From positions 1 to 64,000 of the forward strand of contig AFUS01000005.1 of assembly GCA_000223315.2 (NCBI GenBank): a stretch of DNA of 64,000 nucleotides. The letters run 5' to 3'. A program made the position numbers and the translations under genes. Within the stretch, counting starts at the first letter, position 1. Every line of letters begins with the position of its first letter. The DNA is from Parvimonas sp. oral taxon 393 str. F0440. Lineage in GTDB: Bacteria > Bacillota > Clostridia > Tissierellales > Peptoniphilaceae. Under the pieces are notes generated by a model. That model saw only the letters and a list, made by a program, of their open reading frames with translations. It was not told where the DNA came from and did not search any database. Of the stretch, positions 51,240 to 62,282 are shown piece by piece.

Positions 51240-52556
51240 CTAAACTATCTCTCCTTCAAGTGCGAATGAATTATGTCCAGTTATTTTAACGTTAACTAAC
51301 TGTCCAATATTTCTTTTTCCACCTTTAAAATGTACTAATTTATATCCTCTTGTTCTACCTGTAAGAATATCTGGATTATTTTTACTAATTCCTTCAACTA
51401 ACACTTCAAGAGTTTGTCCTAAACATTCTTTGTTTTTTTCATAAAAAATTTTATACATAGAATCTATTAGTCGCTGAAATCTTTCTTGTTTTACTTCATG
51501 TGGTATTTGATTTTGCATTTCAGCAGCTTTTGTACCTTTTCTTATAGAATATAGAAAAGTAAATCCTTGGTCATATTTAACCTTTTCCACCATGCTTAAT
51601 GTATCTTCAAAATCTTCTTCCGTTTCACCTGGAAATCCAACAATTATATCAGTAGAAAGAGTAATATTAGGTACTTTCTCTTTTAATTTTCTGATTAATT
51701 CCAAATAATGTTCTCTAGTATATACTCTATGCATATCCTTTAGTATCTTATTACTACCAGACTGGAATGGTAAATGAATATTTTCACAAACTTTATCCAA
51801 ATTTGCTATGGCATCTATTAATTCATCAGAACAGTCTTTCGGATGACTTGTCAAGAATCTAATCCTTTCAATTCCTTCTATCTCATTAACCATTTTTAAT
51901 AATTCTGGAAATGTCACTTTAGGTCTTAAAGTTTTTCCATATGAATTAACATTTTGTCCTAATAATGTTATTTCTTTATATCCCTTTTTTGCCAATTCTT
52001 TTATTTCATTAATTATGCTTTCAGGGGTTCTACTAATTTCTTTTCCCCTGGCATAAGGAACTATACAAAAAGTACAATAATTATTACAACCTGTCATTAT
52101 ATTTACATAAGCAATAAATGGATGTTCTCTATTTATAGGAGTTTCATCATCAAGTATGTCTTCTTCTTCAATATCTACGACAACTTCTCCTGTACTTCTA
52201 TGTCTTGAGATAAGAGAAGGCAATCTTGAGATATTTTTCGTTCCAAAAATTATATCTACATGTTTATATTTTGAAATTATAGTAGCTCTTGCATCACCTG
52301 TTTGCATCATACAACCACAAACGGCTATAATCATTTCCGGTTTCTTTCTTTTTAAATTTTTCAAAGCACCAAGTTGTCCATAAACTTTAAGTTCTGCATT
52401 CTCTCTGACTAAGCATGTATTATATATAATAAAATCTGATTTTTCTAAATCATCTTCTTTTGTATAACCTAAAGTTTCTAGTAAATATGATATTTTTTCT
52501 GAATCATGATGATTCATTTGACAACCATAAGTTATAATTGTATATTTTTTGCTCAA
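51240..52556 (-). CDS. miaB: tRNA-2-methylthio-N6-dimethylallyladenosine synthase MiaB
   Basis: A radical SAM enzyme that adds the 2-methylthio group to i6A37 in tRNA. The 438-residue protein has the N-terminal cluster cysteines (YGCQMN, YNTCLVRENAE, AVCGCMMQ), the radical SAM motif Cys-x3-Cys-x2-Cys in GCNNYCTFCIVPYARG, and a C-terminal TRAM domain. I chose TTG 52556 with GAGGTG six bases upstream; the GTG at 52565 is part of that ribosome site. It is followed by mutS. Confidence 0.95.
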   Translation of the reverse strand: MSKKYTIITYGCQMNHHDSEKISYLLETLGYTKEDDLEKSDFIIYNTCLVRENAELKVYGQLGALKNLKRKKPEMIIAVCGCMMQTGDARATIISKYKHVDIIFGTKNISRLPSLISRHRSTGEVVVDIEEEDILDDETPINREHPFIAYVNIMTGCNNYCTFCIVPYARGKEISRTPESIINEIKELAKKGYKEITLLGQNVNSYGKTLRPKVTFPELLKMVNEIEGIERIRFLTSHPKDCSDELIDAIANLDKVCENIHLPFQSGSNKILKDMHRVYTREHYLELIRKLKEKVPNITLSTDIIVGFPGETEEDFEDTLSMVEKVKYDQGFTFLYSIRKGTKAAEMQNQIPHEVKQERFQRLIDSMYKIFYEKNKECLGQTLEVLVEGISKNNPDILTGRTRGYKLVHFKGGKRNIGQLVNVKITGHNSFALEGEIV

Positions 52557-52567
52557 AAAATTCACCT

Positions 52568-53035
52568 CTATTTATATTTATTTTTTAGTGCATACTGTAT
52601 CTTTCTCTCGTGTTCTTTTTCAAGCATACTGTCTCTCTTATCATAATTTTTTTTACCACGAGCGAGTGCAATATCAAGTTTTATCCATCCGTTTTTAATA
52701 TGAACATTTAAAGGAATTAATGAATAACCTTTTTCTTTAGTTTGTCCAATTAATTTATTAATTTCTCTTTTATTTAAAAGTAACTTTCTTTCTCTTGTAG
52801 GGTCTAAATTATATATATTCCCATAATCATAAGGTGTAATATTCATTCCAAGAATAAAAACTTCTCCATTCTTAATTGAACAATAACTTTCCTTAATAGA
52901 AACTTTTCCCTGTCTAATACTTTTGACTTCAGTACCTGATAAAGAAATTCCAACTTCATAGATATCTTCTAAAAAATAGTCATGTCTTGCCTTTTTATTA
53001 TTAGCTATTATTTTTATAGTTGTTTTATCTCTCAT
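52568..53035 (-). CDS. smpB: SsrA-binding protein SmpB
   Basis: SmpB binds tmRNA in trans-translation. The 155-residue protein has KKARHDYFLEDIYEVGISLSGTEVKSIRQGKVSIKES and the C-terminal basic tail with ALARGKKNYDKRDSMLEKEHERKI. It is directly downstream of rnr, which degrades mRNAs released by trans-translation. The tmRNA gene itself is not in the window. Confidence 0.96.
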   Translation of the reverse strand: MRDKTTIKIIANNKKARHDYFLEDIYEVGISLSGTEVKSIRQGKVSIKESYCSIKNGEVFILGMNITPYDYGNIYNLDPTRERKLLLNKREINKLIGQTKEKGYSLIPLNVHIKNGWIKLDIALARGKKNYDKRDSMLEKEHERKIQYALKNKYK

Positions 53036-53039
53036 AATA

Positions 53040-55131
53040 TCACCTATTTAAATAAAAATTAATTTCATTAGTTATCTCATTAACTTTAGAAACAATAACT
53101 TCTACATCCATTCCTATATCAAATAATTTTTTTGTTCTTCTACCAACAGCAGTCAAAGTTTGTTCATCAAATTCATAATAATCATCCATAATATCTTCAT
53201 ATTTAACTAATCCTTCAACAGTATTTTCTAATTGCACAAAAAGCCCGTATGAAGTAACTGAAACTATAATCCCTTTGAAAATTTGTCCTATTTTATTTTT
53301 CATAAATTCCACTTTTTTAATATCTTCCAACTTTCTTTCTGCATCTATAGCTAGTATTTCAGTATCATTTATATGATTAGAAGTTATATCTAGGTAACTT
53401 ATATAATTTTTTGGTATTTCATTATTTGAATGTAAATAATTTTTTAAAGTTCTATGAACGGTTAAATCTGCATATCTTCTTATTGGAGAAGTAAAATGGC
53501 AATATAAAAATGTTGATAATCCAAAATGAATATCAATATTCGGAGAATATCTAGCCTTAGTCATAGATCGTAAAATAGAATAGTTTATAAATTCAGATTT
53601 ATTTGTATCTTTAAATTGATCTACAATTTCACTTAAATATTTTGAAGAAATCATATCTATTGATTTCATTTTTATATTCAAACGATTTAAGTGATTTCTT
53701 AATATTTCCAATTTATCTTCAGGTGGTTTAGAATGTATTCTATATATAATTGGTATATCAAGATCTCCAAAATGCTTACCTACCACTTCATTAGTACAAA
53801 TCATAAATGATTCTATTATTCTATTTGCAAGACCGTCTTCTTTTTTTGTTATATTTTCTACTTCACCATCTTTATTGAAAGTAATGTCAATTTCAGGAAA
53901 ATTAAAATCTATAGTTCCTCTATTGATTCTTTTAGTAGTTAATATCTCATCTAATTCTTTCATAACAAATAACTTTTCTTTTAGTATTTCATCATCATAA
54001 AAATGCTTTTTACCTTCTAAAAAATTAGTTACATCGTCATAAACTAGTCTATAATTACTGTTTATTACAGATTCATAAAATTTATATTCTTTAACATTAC
54101 CATTTTTATCTATAATCATTTTTACAGATAAAGTTAGTTTTTCTGTATTTGGATTTAATGAACAAAGATTATTAGAAAGTACTTCCGGTAACATAGGGAC
54201 TACATAATCAAATAAATATACACTATTACCTCTTTTATATGCTTCCCTATCCAACTTGCTATCTTTTTTAACATAATGAGATACATCTGCTATATGAACA
54301 TAAAGAACATAATCGTTCCCTTTTTTATCAATAGAAATAGCATCATCAAAGTCCTTTGCATCAGCTCCATCGATTGTAACAGTAAACAAGTTCCTAAAAT
54401 CTACTCTATTTTTGAATTCTTTTTTTAAATCCATTTGAGATAATTCTTCTAATTCTTTATTAATCTTATTTGAAAATTTATATGGAATTTCCATATCTTT
54501 TAATAAAGAAATTATTTGAGCTTTTTTATCATTTTTATTTCCTATTATTTCAATTATTACTCCCTCAGGATTTTTCTTTTTATCTGGAAATTCAACTAAT
54601 TTACATACAACCTTATCATCAGTTTTTGCTCCATTCTTATCGCCTTTTTTTATAAAAATATCATAATTACATTTAATATCATCAGGAACTACAAATCCAA
54701 AATTTTTATTTTCAGTAAATGTACCAACTATTAAATTACTATTTCTATTTAAAACTTTTATTACTCTTCCTTCGGCTTTTGAATTTACTCGCTTTTCTTT
54801 TATAATTTCTATTTCTACATCATCATTATGATTAGCATGATTTAATTCCTTTTTTGGAATAAAAATATCATCTATGTCTTCTTCTGAAACAAAAAACGCA
54901 TTGCCTTTTGGAGTAAAAGTAATCTTTCCTTTTAATGTTTCCTTTTTTTCATAGATACTATATCTAAAATCATTTAATGATATTTTTTTACTATTAACAA
55001 GAGAATCTAATATTTTAAAAAATTTTTTAAACTATTAAAATGAACATTTAATGCAACAGCAAGTTCTTCCTTTGTTAATGGAATATAATTCTTTTTTTCA
55101 TAAAATTTAATATTTGTTTTTCTAAATTCAT
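53040..55131 (-). CDS. rnr: Ribonuclease R (two frameshifts near N-terminus)
   Basis: A 3'-5' exoribonuclease of the RNB family able to digest structured RNA. Restored length is about 697 residues: N-terminal winged helix (YIPLTKEELAVALNVHFNSLKK), cold-shock domains (GKITFTPKGNAFFVSEEDIDDIFI; GTFTENKNFGFVVPDD), the RNB catalytic core VTIDGADAKDFDDAISI with metal-binding aspartates, and a C-terminal S1 domain (GQIFKGIIVSVTSYGLFVQLENTVEGL). One A each is missing near 55095 and 55020. GGGAG precedes ATG 55131. The alternative start at 54494 would remove the N-terminal domains. Confidence 0.93.
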
Positions 55132-55154
55132 TAAAATCTCCCTATATGTAAAAG

Positions 55155-55183
55155 TAAAAAATATAAGGTAATACCTTATATTT
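55155..55183 (-). terminator. Terminator of the RNase P RNA gene
   Basis: On the - strand ATATAAGGTA pairs with its near complement TACCTTATAT, followed by a U tract (plus strand AAAAAA at 55156-55161). It sits between rnpB and rnr. Confidence 0.7.
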
Positions 55184-55194
55184 AATTATATATA

Positions 55195-55524
55195 TTAAGC
55201 AAAACTATAAGCCGTGTTCTGTATTTGACAATCATCTATCTAGACAAATTGTTGCCAATTTGTTCAAGCAATCTACCTATGAACGTAGCGAGCAACTACA
55301 AAAGTTCAATCTTGATCTTGCACCGAATGGGGTTTACATAGCCACATAGTCTCCTATATGCTGGTAAGCTCTTACCTCACCTTTCCACCCTTACCATTAT
55401 AATGGCGGTATATCTCTGTTGCACTAGCCTTAGGGTCGCCCCCACTGGACGTTATCCAGCATTCTGCTCTATGGTGCACGGACTTTCCTCGTGGAATATC
55501 CACGCGATTGTCTGTCTTACTTAA
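55195..55524 (-). ncRNA. rnpB: RNase P RNA
   Basis: The catalytic RNA that trims tRNA 5' ends. On the - strand the 5' part contains the universally conserved GAGGAAAGTCC, followed by GGGGGCGACCC, GTGCAACAGAGATATACCGCC and the 3' element ending ACGGCTTATAG. The first bases TTAAGTAAGAC and last bases GTTTTGCTTAA pair over 11 positions (including G-U pairs), forming helix P1 and defining the ends. It has a much higher GC content than the surrounding DNA. A terminator follows. It lies 5 bases after nif3. Confidence 0.95.
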
Positions 55525-55529
55525 TTAAA

Positions 55530-56309
55530 TTAAAATATATTTCTTTTAAAAATGTTATTTTCATAAATTAATATCTTTAAATCAATATTTTTATTTATAA
55601 AAAATTCTTTTAAAGATAACAAACCAAAAATTTCAGATTCATAATGTCCTAAATCAATTATCTTTAAATTATTTTCTAAAGCTAATTGAATATCATGATA
55701 CTTAAAATCTGAACTGATTAATAAATCAGCTTTCTTAGAAATTGCATTCTTTATAGAAAACGCACCTGAACCGCCCAAAACAGCAATTTTTGAAATGATA
55801 TTATCAGTATTCCCATAATATAACATTGGAAATTTAAAACTATTTTTTAACTTTGCAAGATAGTTTTTAAATGTATCATTTTCAATACTTCCAATTATTC
55901 CGTAACCATATCCTTCTTTATAATCAATGAAAACTTCCTTATTACTTAAAAAACATTTATCAGCCAAAAATTTATTAACCCCATTTGGATGAATATCTAA
56001 TGGTGTATGTATAGAAATTACATTAACATCATTTTGCATCAACAGTTCAAGCTTTTTATATAAGTCAGAATTGACTTGCAAATTTTGAATTTTTTCAAAA
56101 AATAAAGGATGATGTGTCAAAATACAATTAATATTATTTTGTATTGCATAATTTATAGAATCAACTGTTAAATCAAGTGCTAATAAAATTCCTCCAACTT
56201 CATCTTCGTAATTTCCAATCTGAAAACCTGAATTGTCCCAATCTTCTTGCAAATAGAATGAATATTCAGTATTTAATAATTCTACTAAATCACTTACTTT
56301 AAAATTCAT
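55530..56309 (-). CDS. Nif3-like dinuclear metal centre protein
   Basis: A 259-residue member of the NIF3/YbgI/YqfO family, a hexameric ring with a two-metal site. Motifs: EDWDNSGFQIG, LALDLTVDSINYAI, LTHHPLFF (metal histidines), VISIHTPLDIHPNGVN, and the C-terminal DLGHYESE. It is the short form, lacking the inserted middle domain of B. subtilis YqfO. Function is unsettled; GTP cyclohydrolase-like activity has been suggested for some. The start overlaps the end of trmK by 11 bases. Confidence 0.9.
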   Translation of the reverse strand: MNFKVSDLVELLNTEYSFYLQEDWDNSGFQIGNYEDEVGGILLALDLTVDSINYAIQNNINCILTHHPLFFEKIQNLQVNSDLYKKLELLMQNDVNVISIHTPLDIHPNGVNKFLADKCFLSNKEVFIDYKEGYGYGIIGSIENDTFKNYLAKLKNSFKFPMLYYGNTDNIISKIAVLGGSGAFSIKNAISKKADLLISSDFKYHDIQLALENNLKIIDLGHYESEIFGLLSLKEFFINKNIDLKILIYENNIFKRNIF

Positions 56310-56979
56310 TTAAAATACCTCTAATTTCATTGATTAAATTAGTTATTTCTAAAATTCTTTCGTTACTTTTGCTTGCTAAATTTATTTTATCTAAAATATT
56401 CTCATACTTTTTTAATTCATTTTCTAAAAATATTCTTAAATTTTCAGATTTGTTTTTTATAAGCAACTTACCATATAGGAATTCATAAGCATTTCTATAA
56501 AAGTCTTTGCCTCTTTTTACTTTCAAAATTTGATAATATTTTTTATTTTCTATTACATCATCTTCTTTTTCAATAACAAAATTATTTTGCAATAAAAACT
56601 TTCTTAAAATATCCAATGAATTATTTGGTGATAGAATTAAACTGTTTGCTGTCTTTGCAACAGACAAATTTTTTTCTAAAATTTCTTTAATTAGTATACC
56701 ACCCATACCTGAAATAATTATAGTATCAACTTCAAATTCATCAAAACAGTATAGTCCATCAGATACTCTGGTTTCAATATTTACTATGTTACTGTTATAT
56801 ATTAGTTTATGCTCTAATTTTTCCAAAGAATTTTTACTAATATCAGTTGCAATAATTTTTTTTGATATACAACTTTTTGATAATTCTATAGGAATTATAC
56901 CATGATCTGTTCCTATATCTGCCACAATGGAATTTATATCAACTAAATTGCAAATCTTCTTTAATCTTAAACTAACCAT
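56299..56979 (-). CDS. trmK: tRNA (adenine(22)-N1)-methyltransferase TrmK
   Basis: Makes m1A22 in tRNAs. The 226-residue Rossmann-fold methyltransferase begins LRLKKICNLV, with the SAM loop VADIGTDHGIIPIEL, IIATDISKNSLEKL, VSDGLYCF and IISGMGGILIKEIL. The C-terminal coiled coil (ENELKKYENILDKI) is typical. trmK sits between sigA and nif3 as in other Firmicutes. Confidence 0.92.
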   Translation of the reverse strand: MVSLRLKKICNLVDINSIVADIGTDHGIIPIELSKSCISKKIIATDISKNSLEKLEHKLIYNSNIVNIETRVSDGLYCFDEFEVDTIIISGMGGILIKEILEKNLSVAKTANSLILSPNNSLDILRKFLLQNNFVIEKEDDVIENKKYYQILKVKRGKDFYRNAYEFLYGKLLIKNKSENLRIFLENELKKYENILDKINLASKSNERILEITNLINEIRGILNEF

Positions 56980-56983
56980 ATCT

Positions 56984-58132
56984 TTATTCCAAGAAATCTT
57001 TTAGTTTTTGACTTCTACTAGGATGCTTTAATTTTCTAAGCGCTTTGGCTTCTATTTGTCTTATTCTTTCTCTAGTAACCTCAAATTCTTTACCAACTTC
57101 TTCCAAAGTTCTAGGTGTACCATCATTAAGACCAAATCTAAGTTCTAAAACTTTTTTCTCTCTATCGGAAAGTGTACTTAAAACTTGGTTTAATTGCTCT
57201 TTTAACATTGAAAAATTAGCTGCTTCATCAGGAGCGATTGCTGTCTCATCTTCAATAAAATCTCCTAAATGACTATCATCTTCTTCACCAATAGGAGTTT
57301 CTAAACTAACAGGTTCTTGAGCAATTTTTCTAATTTCATTTACTTTATCAACTTCAATTCCCATATGTTCTGATATTTCTTCATTAGTCGGTTCTCTTCC
57401 TAGTTCTTGAACTAATTGTCTTTCAATTCTAACTAATTTATTTATAGTTTCAACCATATGAACGGGAATTCTTATTGTTCTAGCTTGATCAGCTATGGAT
57501 CTTGTAATTGCTTGTCTTATCCACCAAGTAGCATAAGTACTAAACTTAAAACCTCTTCTAAAATCAAATTTTTCAACTGCTTTCATAAGGCCCATATTTC
57601 CTTCTTGTATTAAGTCAAGAAATTGCATTCCTCTACCAACATATCTTTTTGCAATACTAACTACAAGTCTTAAATTTGTTTCAGCTAATTTTTTCTTAGC
57701 TTCAATATCTCCGGTTTCCATATTTTCCGCTAAAATTCTTTCTTCGTCAGCACTAAGTAATGGTATTTTCCCAATTTCTTTTAAATACATCTTAACGGGA
57801 TCATCTATATTAAAACCTTTTAAATCAGAAAAATCTTCTAATTTTATTTCTTCATCTTCAGAATCTTCTTTTTCATCCTCTAGGTCTATTAAATCATCAG
57901 TAATTTCAATATCTTCTAAATTTTCAATTTCATCGATAAACTCTACCTGATTTTCAGCTAACTTAGATTTTATTTCTTCAATATCATCAATATCAATAAA
58001 ATTAAATAAATCTAACGATTCAAGATACTTATTATTAACAAAACCATTATGTTCATTAGCGTATTTAGTAAGTTCCTCTACTATTAGAATTTTTACTTCA
58101 TCATATTCAATATCATTTAATTTATTATTCAT
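56984..58132 (-). CDS. sigA: RNA polymerase primary sigma factor
   Basis: The housekeeping sigma-70. The 382-residue protein has region 1.1-like N-terminal helices followed by an acidic linker, region 1.2 ([22 protein letters not shown]), region 2 ([43 protein letters not shown]), region 3 and region 4 with the HTH ([27 protein letters not shown]). I chose ATG 58132 because it follows GGGG at good spacing; six codons upstream another start exists. It overlaps the dnaG end by 8 bases. Confidence 0.97.
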   Translation of the reverse strand: MNNKLNDIEYDEVKILIVEELTKYANEHNGFVNNKYLESLDLFNFIDIDDIEEIKSKLAENQVEFIDEIENLEDIEITDDLIDLEDEKEDSEDEEIKLEDFSDLKGFNIDDPVKMYLKEIGKIPLLSADEERILAENMETGDIEAKKKLAETNLRLVVSIAKRYVGRGMQFLDLIQEGNMGLMKAVEKFDFRRGFKFSTYATWWIRQAITRSIADQARTIRIPVHMVETINKLVRIERQLVQELGREPTNEEISEHMGIEVDKVNEIRKIAQEPVSLETPIGEEDDSHLGDFIEDETAIAPDEAANFSMLKEQLNQVLSTLSDREKKVLELRFGLNDGTPRTLEEVGKEFEVTRERIRQIEAKALRKLKHPSRSQKLKDFLE

Positions 58133-59933
58133 GATGAACCCCTTTCTCAATATTTTTAAGATTTCTGTTTAATTCCATTAACTTTTCAACATTAAAATTT
58201 AAATTAGAAATTACTGCTTCATTATTTTTATCCATTTGCCTTAATTTTTCAATATTTCTAGTTGTTTTTCTAATTTCATAATTTAAAATAGTTATATCAA
58301 GTAACTTAATATAATCTAAAGTTGATAATTTAATTTGCTCATTATAACATTTAACAATATATTCTACTATTTTTAAATTATCAACATTATTCTTAAATTT
58401 CTCAATTAGAGCTGATGGAACAGTTATCGTATTATTCTTTACATTATTTTTGACATACCAAAAAATATCATATAAATTAGAAGTTTTACATAAATCTTCT
58501 AATTTATTACTTATATCTACTACATTATTTTCACATCTCATCAATAGTATAATACCCATTATTAAAACTTTTTTGTCAGAATTTAATAATAAATTTTCCG
58601 ATTTATAATCCATTTCAATTTCTTTTCTTTTTTTCAATTATTTTATCTTTTTTATCAAAATTTAGAAAATCTTCTTTTAACGAATTTTTATCTATTCCAA
58701 ACTCACTAGATATTTTATTTATATACAAATCTCTCAGTATATTAGTATCTATTTTTGTTAAAAAGTCTAAAATACTTTCATAAAAAATTGTATTATCAGT
58801 AATAGAATTACTATTTTTTTTGCTTTTTTTCAAAATTTCATAGTTAAAACCATTAATATCATATGGTGACTCTAAAAGTTTATTAAAGTCATTCAATCCA
58901 TATTTTTTTATATAATCATCAGGATCCAATTTATCAGGAAGCATTATAATATTAGGTTTAACAGAAATTTCATTAAAAACAGAACTTGTTTTATTTGTTG
59001 CACTTATTCCTGCATTATCACCATCATAACATAAATAAACATTGTTTCTGAAATATCTTTTTATAAGTCTTGCCTGGTTTTCAGTAAATGCAGTTCCCAG
59101 CCCTGCAACAACATAATTAATTCCATTTTGATACAAAGATATAACATCCATATATCCTTCAACAATTAAAACTTTATCTCTTATATTATTTTCTATTATT
59201 TTATCAAGAGCATAAATATTATCACCCTTTTTAAAAATTACACTTTCAGGAGAATTTAAATATTTCGCACTATCATCAACAATAGTTCTTCCTCCAAAAC
59301 CTATTACTTTTTTATTTTTATTTAAAATAGGAAACATAATCCTATTTCTAAACCTATCAACATAATCGCCAGTCTTAGTTTTGATTATAAGTCCAAGCTC
59401 TTCTGCAATTTCAATATCCATTTTTTTAAATTTTAACTCATTATAAAGAGCTTTCCAATTTTCATCAGCATAACCAATAAAAAAAGATTAATTGATTTTT
59501 GATTAATACCTCTTTTTAGTAAATACTGTTTAGGAACAGAATTTTCCATCATCTTTTTATAATAAAACCTTGCGACAAATTCATTCATTTCATAATATTT
59601 ATCAAGATTTTTTTTATCTATATAATTAAAAGAGTTCTCATACTCTAATTCTATTCCAAATTTTTCAGCTAATTTTTTTAAAGCACTAACATAATCCAAA
59701 GATTCCAATTCCATAACAAATGAAATGCTATCTCCATGTTTACCACATCCAAAACAATGGAAAGTATTAGTTTCAGGATAAAGAAAAAAAGAAGGAGTTT
59801 TTTCACTATGGAAAGGACAATTTCCCATATAATATCTTCCGCTTTTTTTCACAGATAAATAGTCACTAACAACAGAAATAATGTCCGCTTTTTCCTTTAT
59901 TTCCTCTATTTTCTCTTTTTTTATATAAGACAT
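58125..59933 (-). CDS. dnaG: DNA primase (two frameshift points)
   Basis: Synthesises RNA primers at the fork. Restored length is about 602 residues: CHC2 zinc finger ([26 protein letters not shown]), catalytic core [23 protein letters not shown], Toprim EGYMDV with YDGDNAG, and a C-terminal helicase-binding domain ([20 protein letters not shown] and onward). One T is missing in the T7 run near 59485. Near 58620-58632 the frame shifts the other way, explained by one extra A in A7 or two missing A. The last 160 residues therefore belong to primase and not to a separate gene. Confidence 0.93.
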
Positions 59934-59939
59934 TTTTCA

Positions 59940-60638
59940 TCACCTTAAGTTAAAACTGTTTAATTTGTATATGTTAAAATTCAAACAGAGTGCATTTATC
60001 ATTATTCCAAGAACTCTTGAAAAATCATATTTAATATTGTTTAATTCAGATTTTTCAAAACAATCTAAATTGTATAATAAGTAAATAAAATCAAATTCAT
60101 ATTTATCCAATACATAATTGTATTTAGAATTTAATTTTAAGCTTGAATTTATAACTAATTCATATATATCAAAATTAAAAGCTTTCGCATTTTTATCATT
60201 ATCAAATAGTAGATGATAACCGTTAAAAAGTAAATATTTAATTATAAAATAAGTTAATAACATTTTATAATCAGTTTTTTTAATACTCAATACTTCTTTT
60301 ATTAAATTATAAATCTCTAAATTTTTAAGCTCTTGCACACTTGTTTTTAAAATTATTTCTGAGAGAATATTCAAAAACAAAATATGTTCTTTTGATTCAA
60401 AAGAAATAAAATCTACAAGTTCATATTCATTACAATAAAAAAATTCATTTCGATAATTTAATTTAAAATTATAATTAGAGTACATAGATAAATACATTTC
60501 AATACTTTTACTATAAATTGAAATAAGTCCAAACTCATCAGTATAAACTTTGAATATTTTTCCTTTATTCAAATATGTGCTTTCTGAAATAATATATCCA
60601 TTTATGTTATTATAAATATTATTTTCTAAAATATCCAA
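59940..60638 (-). CDS. recO: DNA repair protein RecO (divergent)
   Basis: Assigned from place (between era and dnaG) and from the N-terminal OB-fold pattern GYIISESTYLNKGKIFKVYTDEFGLISIYSK. RecO loads RecA on SSB-coated DNA with RecR. The 232-residue protein is very rich in Tyr, Asn, Leu and Lys and has no four-Cys zinc motif that many RecO proteins carry in the C-terminal half. It starts with TTG 60638, overlapping the era end by 20 bases; AAGGTG lies upstream. Confidence 0.75.
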   Translation of the reverse strand: MDILENNIYNNINGYIISESTYLNKGKIFKVYTDEFGLISIYSKSIEMYLSMYSNYNFKLNYRNEFFYCNEYELVDFISFESKEHILFLNILSEIILKTSVQELKNLEIYNLIKEVLSIKKTDYKMLLTYFIIKYLLFNGYHLLFDNDKNAKAFNFDIYELVINSSLKLNSKYNYVLDKYEFDFIYLLYNLDCFEKSELNNIKYDFSRVLGIMINALCLNFNIYKLNSFNLR

Positions 60639-61514
60639 ACTCTTTCACCTTAAATGATTTATTTCTCCAGTCATCATCTATCTTAACAAATAATTTTAAA
60701 TTGACTTTTGAATCTAAAAACTTTTCTATATCTAATCTTGCAGATTTTCCAATCTTTAAAATCATATCTCCATTTTTCCCAATTACCATACCTTTATGTG
60801 ATTTTTTTTCAACACAAATAATTGCGTCTATATCAATTATTGGTTTGTTTTTCTTATTGAAAATTTTTCAATTAATACATTAATTCCATGTGGTATTTCA
60901 TCTCTTAAGAAAGTAAGAGTTTTCTCTCTAATTATTTCTCCAACTATTTCTCTTTCAGTTTGATCTGTTATCATATCATCTGAGTAGTATTTAGGTCCAT
61001 AAGGCAAATAAGATTTTATACAATCTATTAAATTATATACATTTGTTCCTTCTGAAGCGGATATAGGGATAATTTTTTCAAATAATTTCATATCTTTATA
61101 TTTTGAAACAAGTTTACATATCTCCTCTGAATCCAAAGTATCTATTTTATTTATAATGCAAAGTTTTGGAAGATTTATCTTCTTTAACATATCAATTATT
61201 AATTTATCCAACTCTCCAATTTCAAAATTAACATCCACCATGTATAAAATTAAATCAACATCTTTTAGAGAATTTCGTGCTTCTTTTAGCATAAATTCTC
61301 CTAATTTATTTTTGGGATTTTGTATTCCGGGAGTATCTAAAAATACTATTTGAGAATCCAATGAATTATATATTAATTTTAAATTTGATCTCGTCGTTTG
61401 TGGCTTGTTAGAAATAATTGAAATTTTTTCTCCAATAATCCTATTTAACAAAGTTGACTTACCGACATTAGACCTTCCAACCAAACTTACAAATCCCGAT
61501 TTTATGTCATTCAT
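60619..61514 (-). CDS. era: GTPase Era (frameshifted near C-terminus)
   Basis: A GTPase that helps 16S rRNA 3'-end maturation. Restored length is about 298 residues: G1 GRSNVGKST, G3 DTPGIQNP, G4 NKID, and the C-terminal KH domain (DIDAIICVEKKSHKGMVIGKNGDMILKIGKSARLDIE). One A is missing near 60857; without it the KH domain is lost. The start ATG 61514 has AGAGGA in the end of cdd, one base after the cdd stop. Confidence 0.93.
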
Positions 61515-61515
61515 A

Positions 61516-61910
61516 TTATAAATCCTCTGGACCAAAACTATAAGGTAATAACTCAGAAAATTTTATTATCTTATATTCTTGTTCGTTTTTTATTACAATT
61601 ATTTCACAATCAATAGTGCAAAATTCTCTAATTACCTGTCTACAAACCCCACAAGGAAATGTCAAAGAATTTTCTTTACCGACAACTGCGATTTTTTTTA
61701 TCTTTTTTCTCCATCATATATTGCTTTGAATATAGCCACGCGTTCTGCACAAATTGTAGGAGTATATGAAGCATTTTCAATATTACAACCACCATATATT
61801 TTACCTGATTCTGTTAATACAGCCGCTCCTACATTAAATTTAGAATATGGTGTATATGCTCTTTTTTGGCTATCTAAAGCACATTTAATCATTTTTTCAT
61901 AAATATTCAT
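61516..61910 (-). CDS. cdd: Cytidine deaminase (frameshifted)
   Basis: Deaminates cytidine and deoxycytidine in pyrimidine salvage. Restored length is about 131 residues: AYTPYSKFNVGAAVLTESGKIYGGCNIENASY, the zinc ligand Cys with catalytic Glu in TICAERVAIFKAI, and the second zinc motif PCGVCRQVIREF. One A is missing in the A6 run near 61698; restoring it joins the two halves. It follows dgkA directly. Confidence 0.92.
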
Positions 61911-62282
61911 TTAACCACCAACTATAACTAATATTTTAGGAATAAATATTAAAAGTCCAACTATTATAGATATAAAAGCTGAAACTAAAACTGCACCCGA
62001 TGCCATGTCTTTAATAATTTTTATATTTAAATTATAGTCTTTACATAAAAAATCCATAATATTTTCAATGATAGTATTAATAATTTCTAAAGTCAAAACA
62101 ACTGCTATCATAATTAATATTACAGATAATTCTACATAAGATAAATTAAAAATTAAAGAACACAACAATACTAACACAGAAAACATTATATGAAATCTAA
62201 AATTTCTCTCTGTTTTGAAAATGTATATTATACCTTTAAAGGCACAAAAAAAACTTTCCATAAAACTAGAATTCTTTTTCAT
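61911..62282 (-). CDS. dgkA: Diacylglycerol/undecaprenol kinase
   Basis: A 123-residue membrane protein with three hydrophobic helices and the family motif ALEIINTIIENIMDF (catalytic Glu and metal site). In Gram-positive bacteria this protein usually phosphorylates undecaprenol. It begins SSFMESFFCAFKGIIYIFKTERNFRFH, which is typical. It overlaps ybeY by 17 bases. The choice of lipid substrate is from the family. Confidence 0.9.
   Translation of the reverse strand: MKKNSSFMESFFCAFKGIIYIFKTERNFRFHIMFSVLVLLCSLIFNLSYVELSVILIMIAVVLTLEIINTIIENIMDFLCKDYNLNIKIIKDMASGAVLVSAFISIIVGLLIFIPKILVIVGG

Noticed and set aside
53040-54494. Short RNase R starting at 54494
   Set aside because: The same frame continues upstream through the cold-shock domains, and two one-base corrections restore the winged helix and a start with a good ribosome site.
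58125-58637. Separate hypothetical gene after dnaG
   Set aside because: Its sequence supplies the missing C-terminal helicase-binding domain of primase and brings the total to the normal length.
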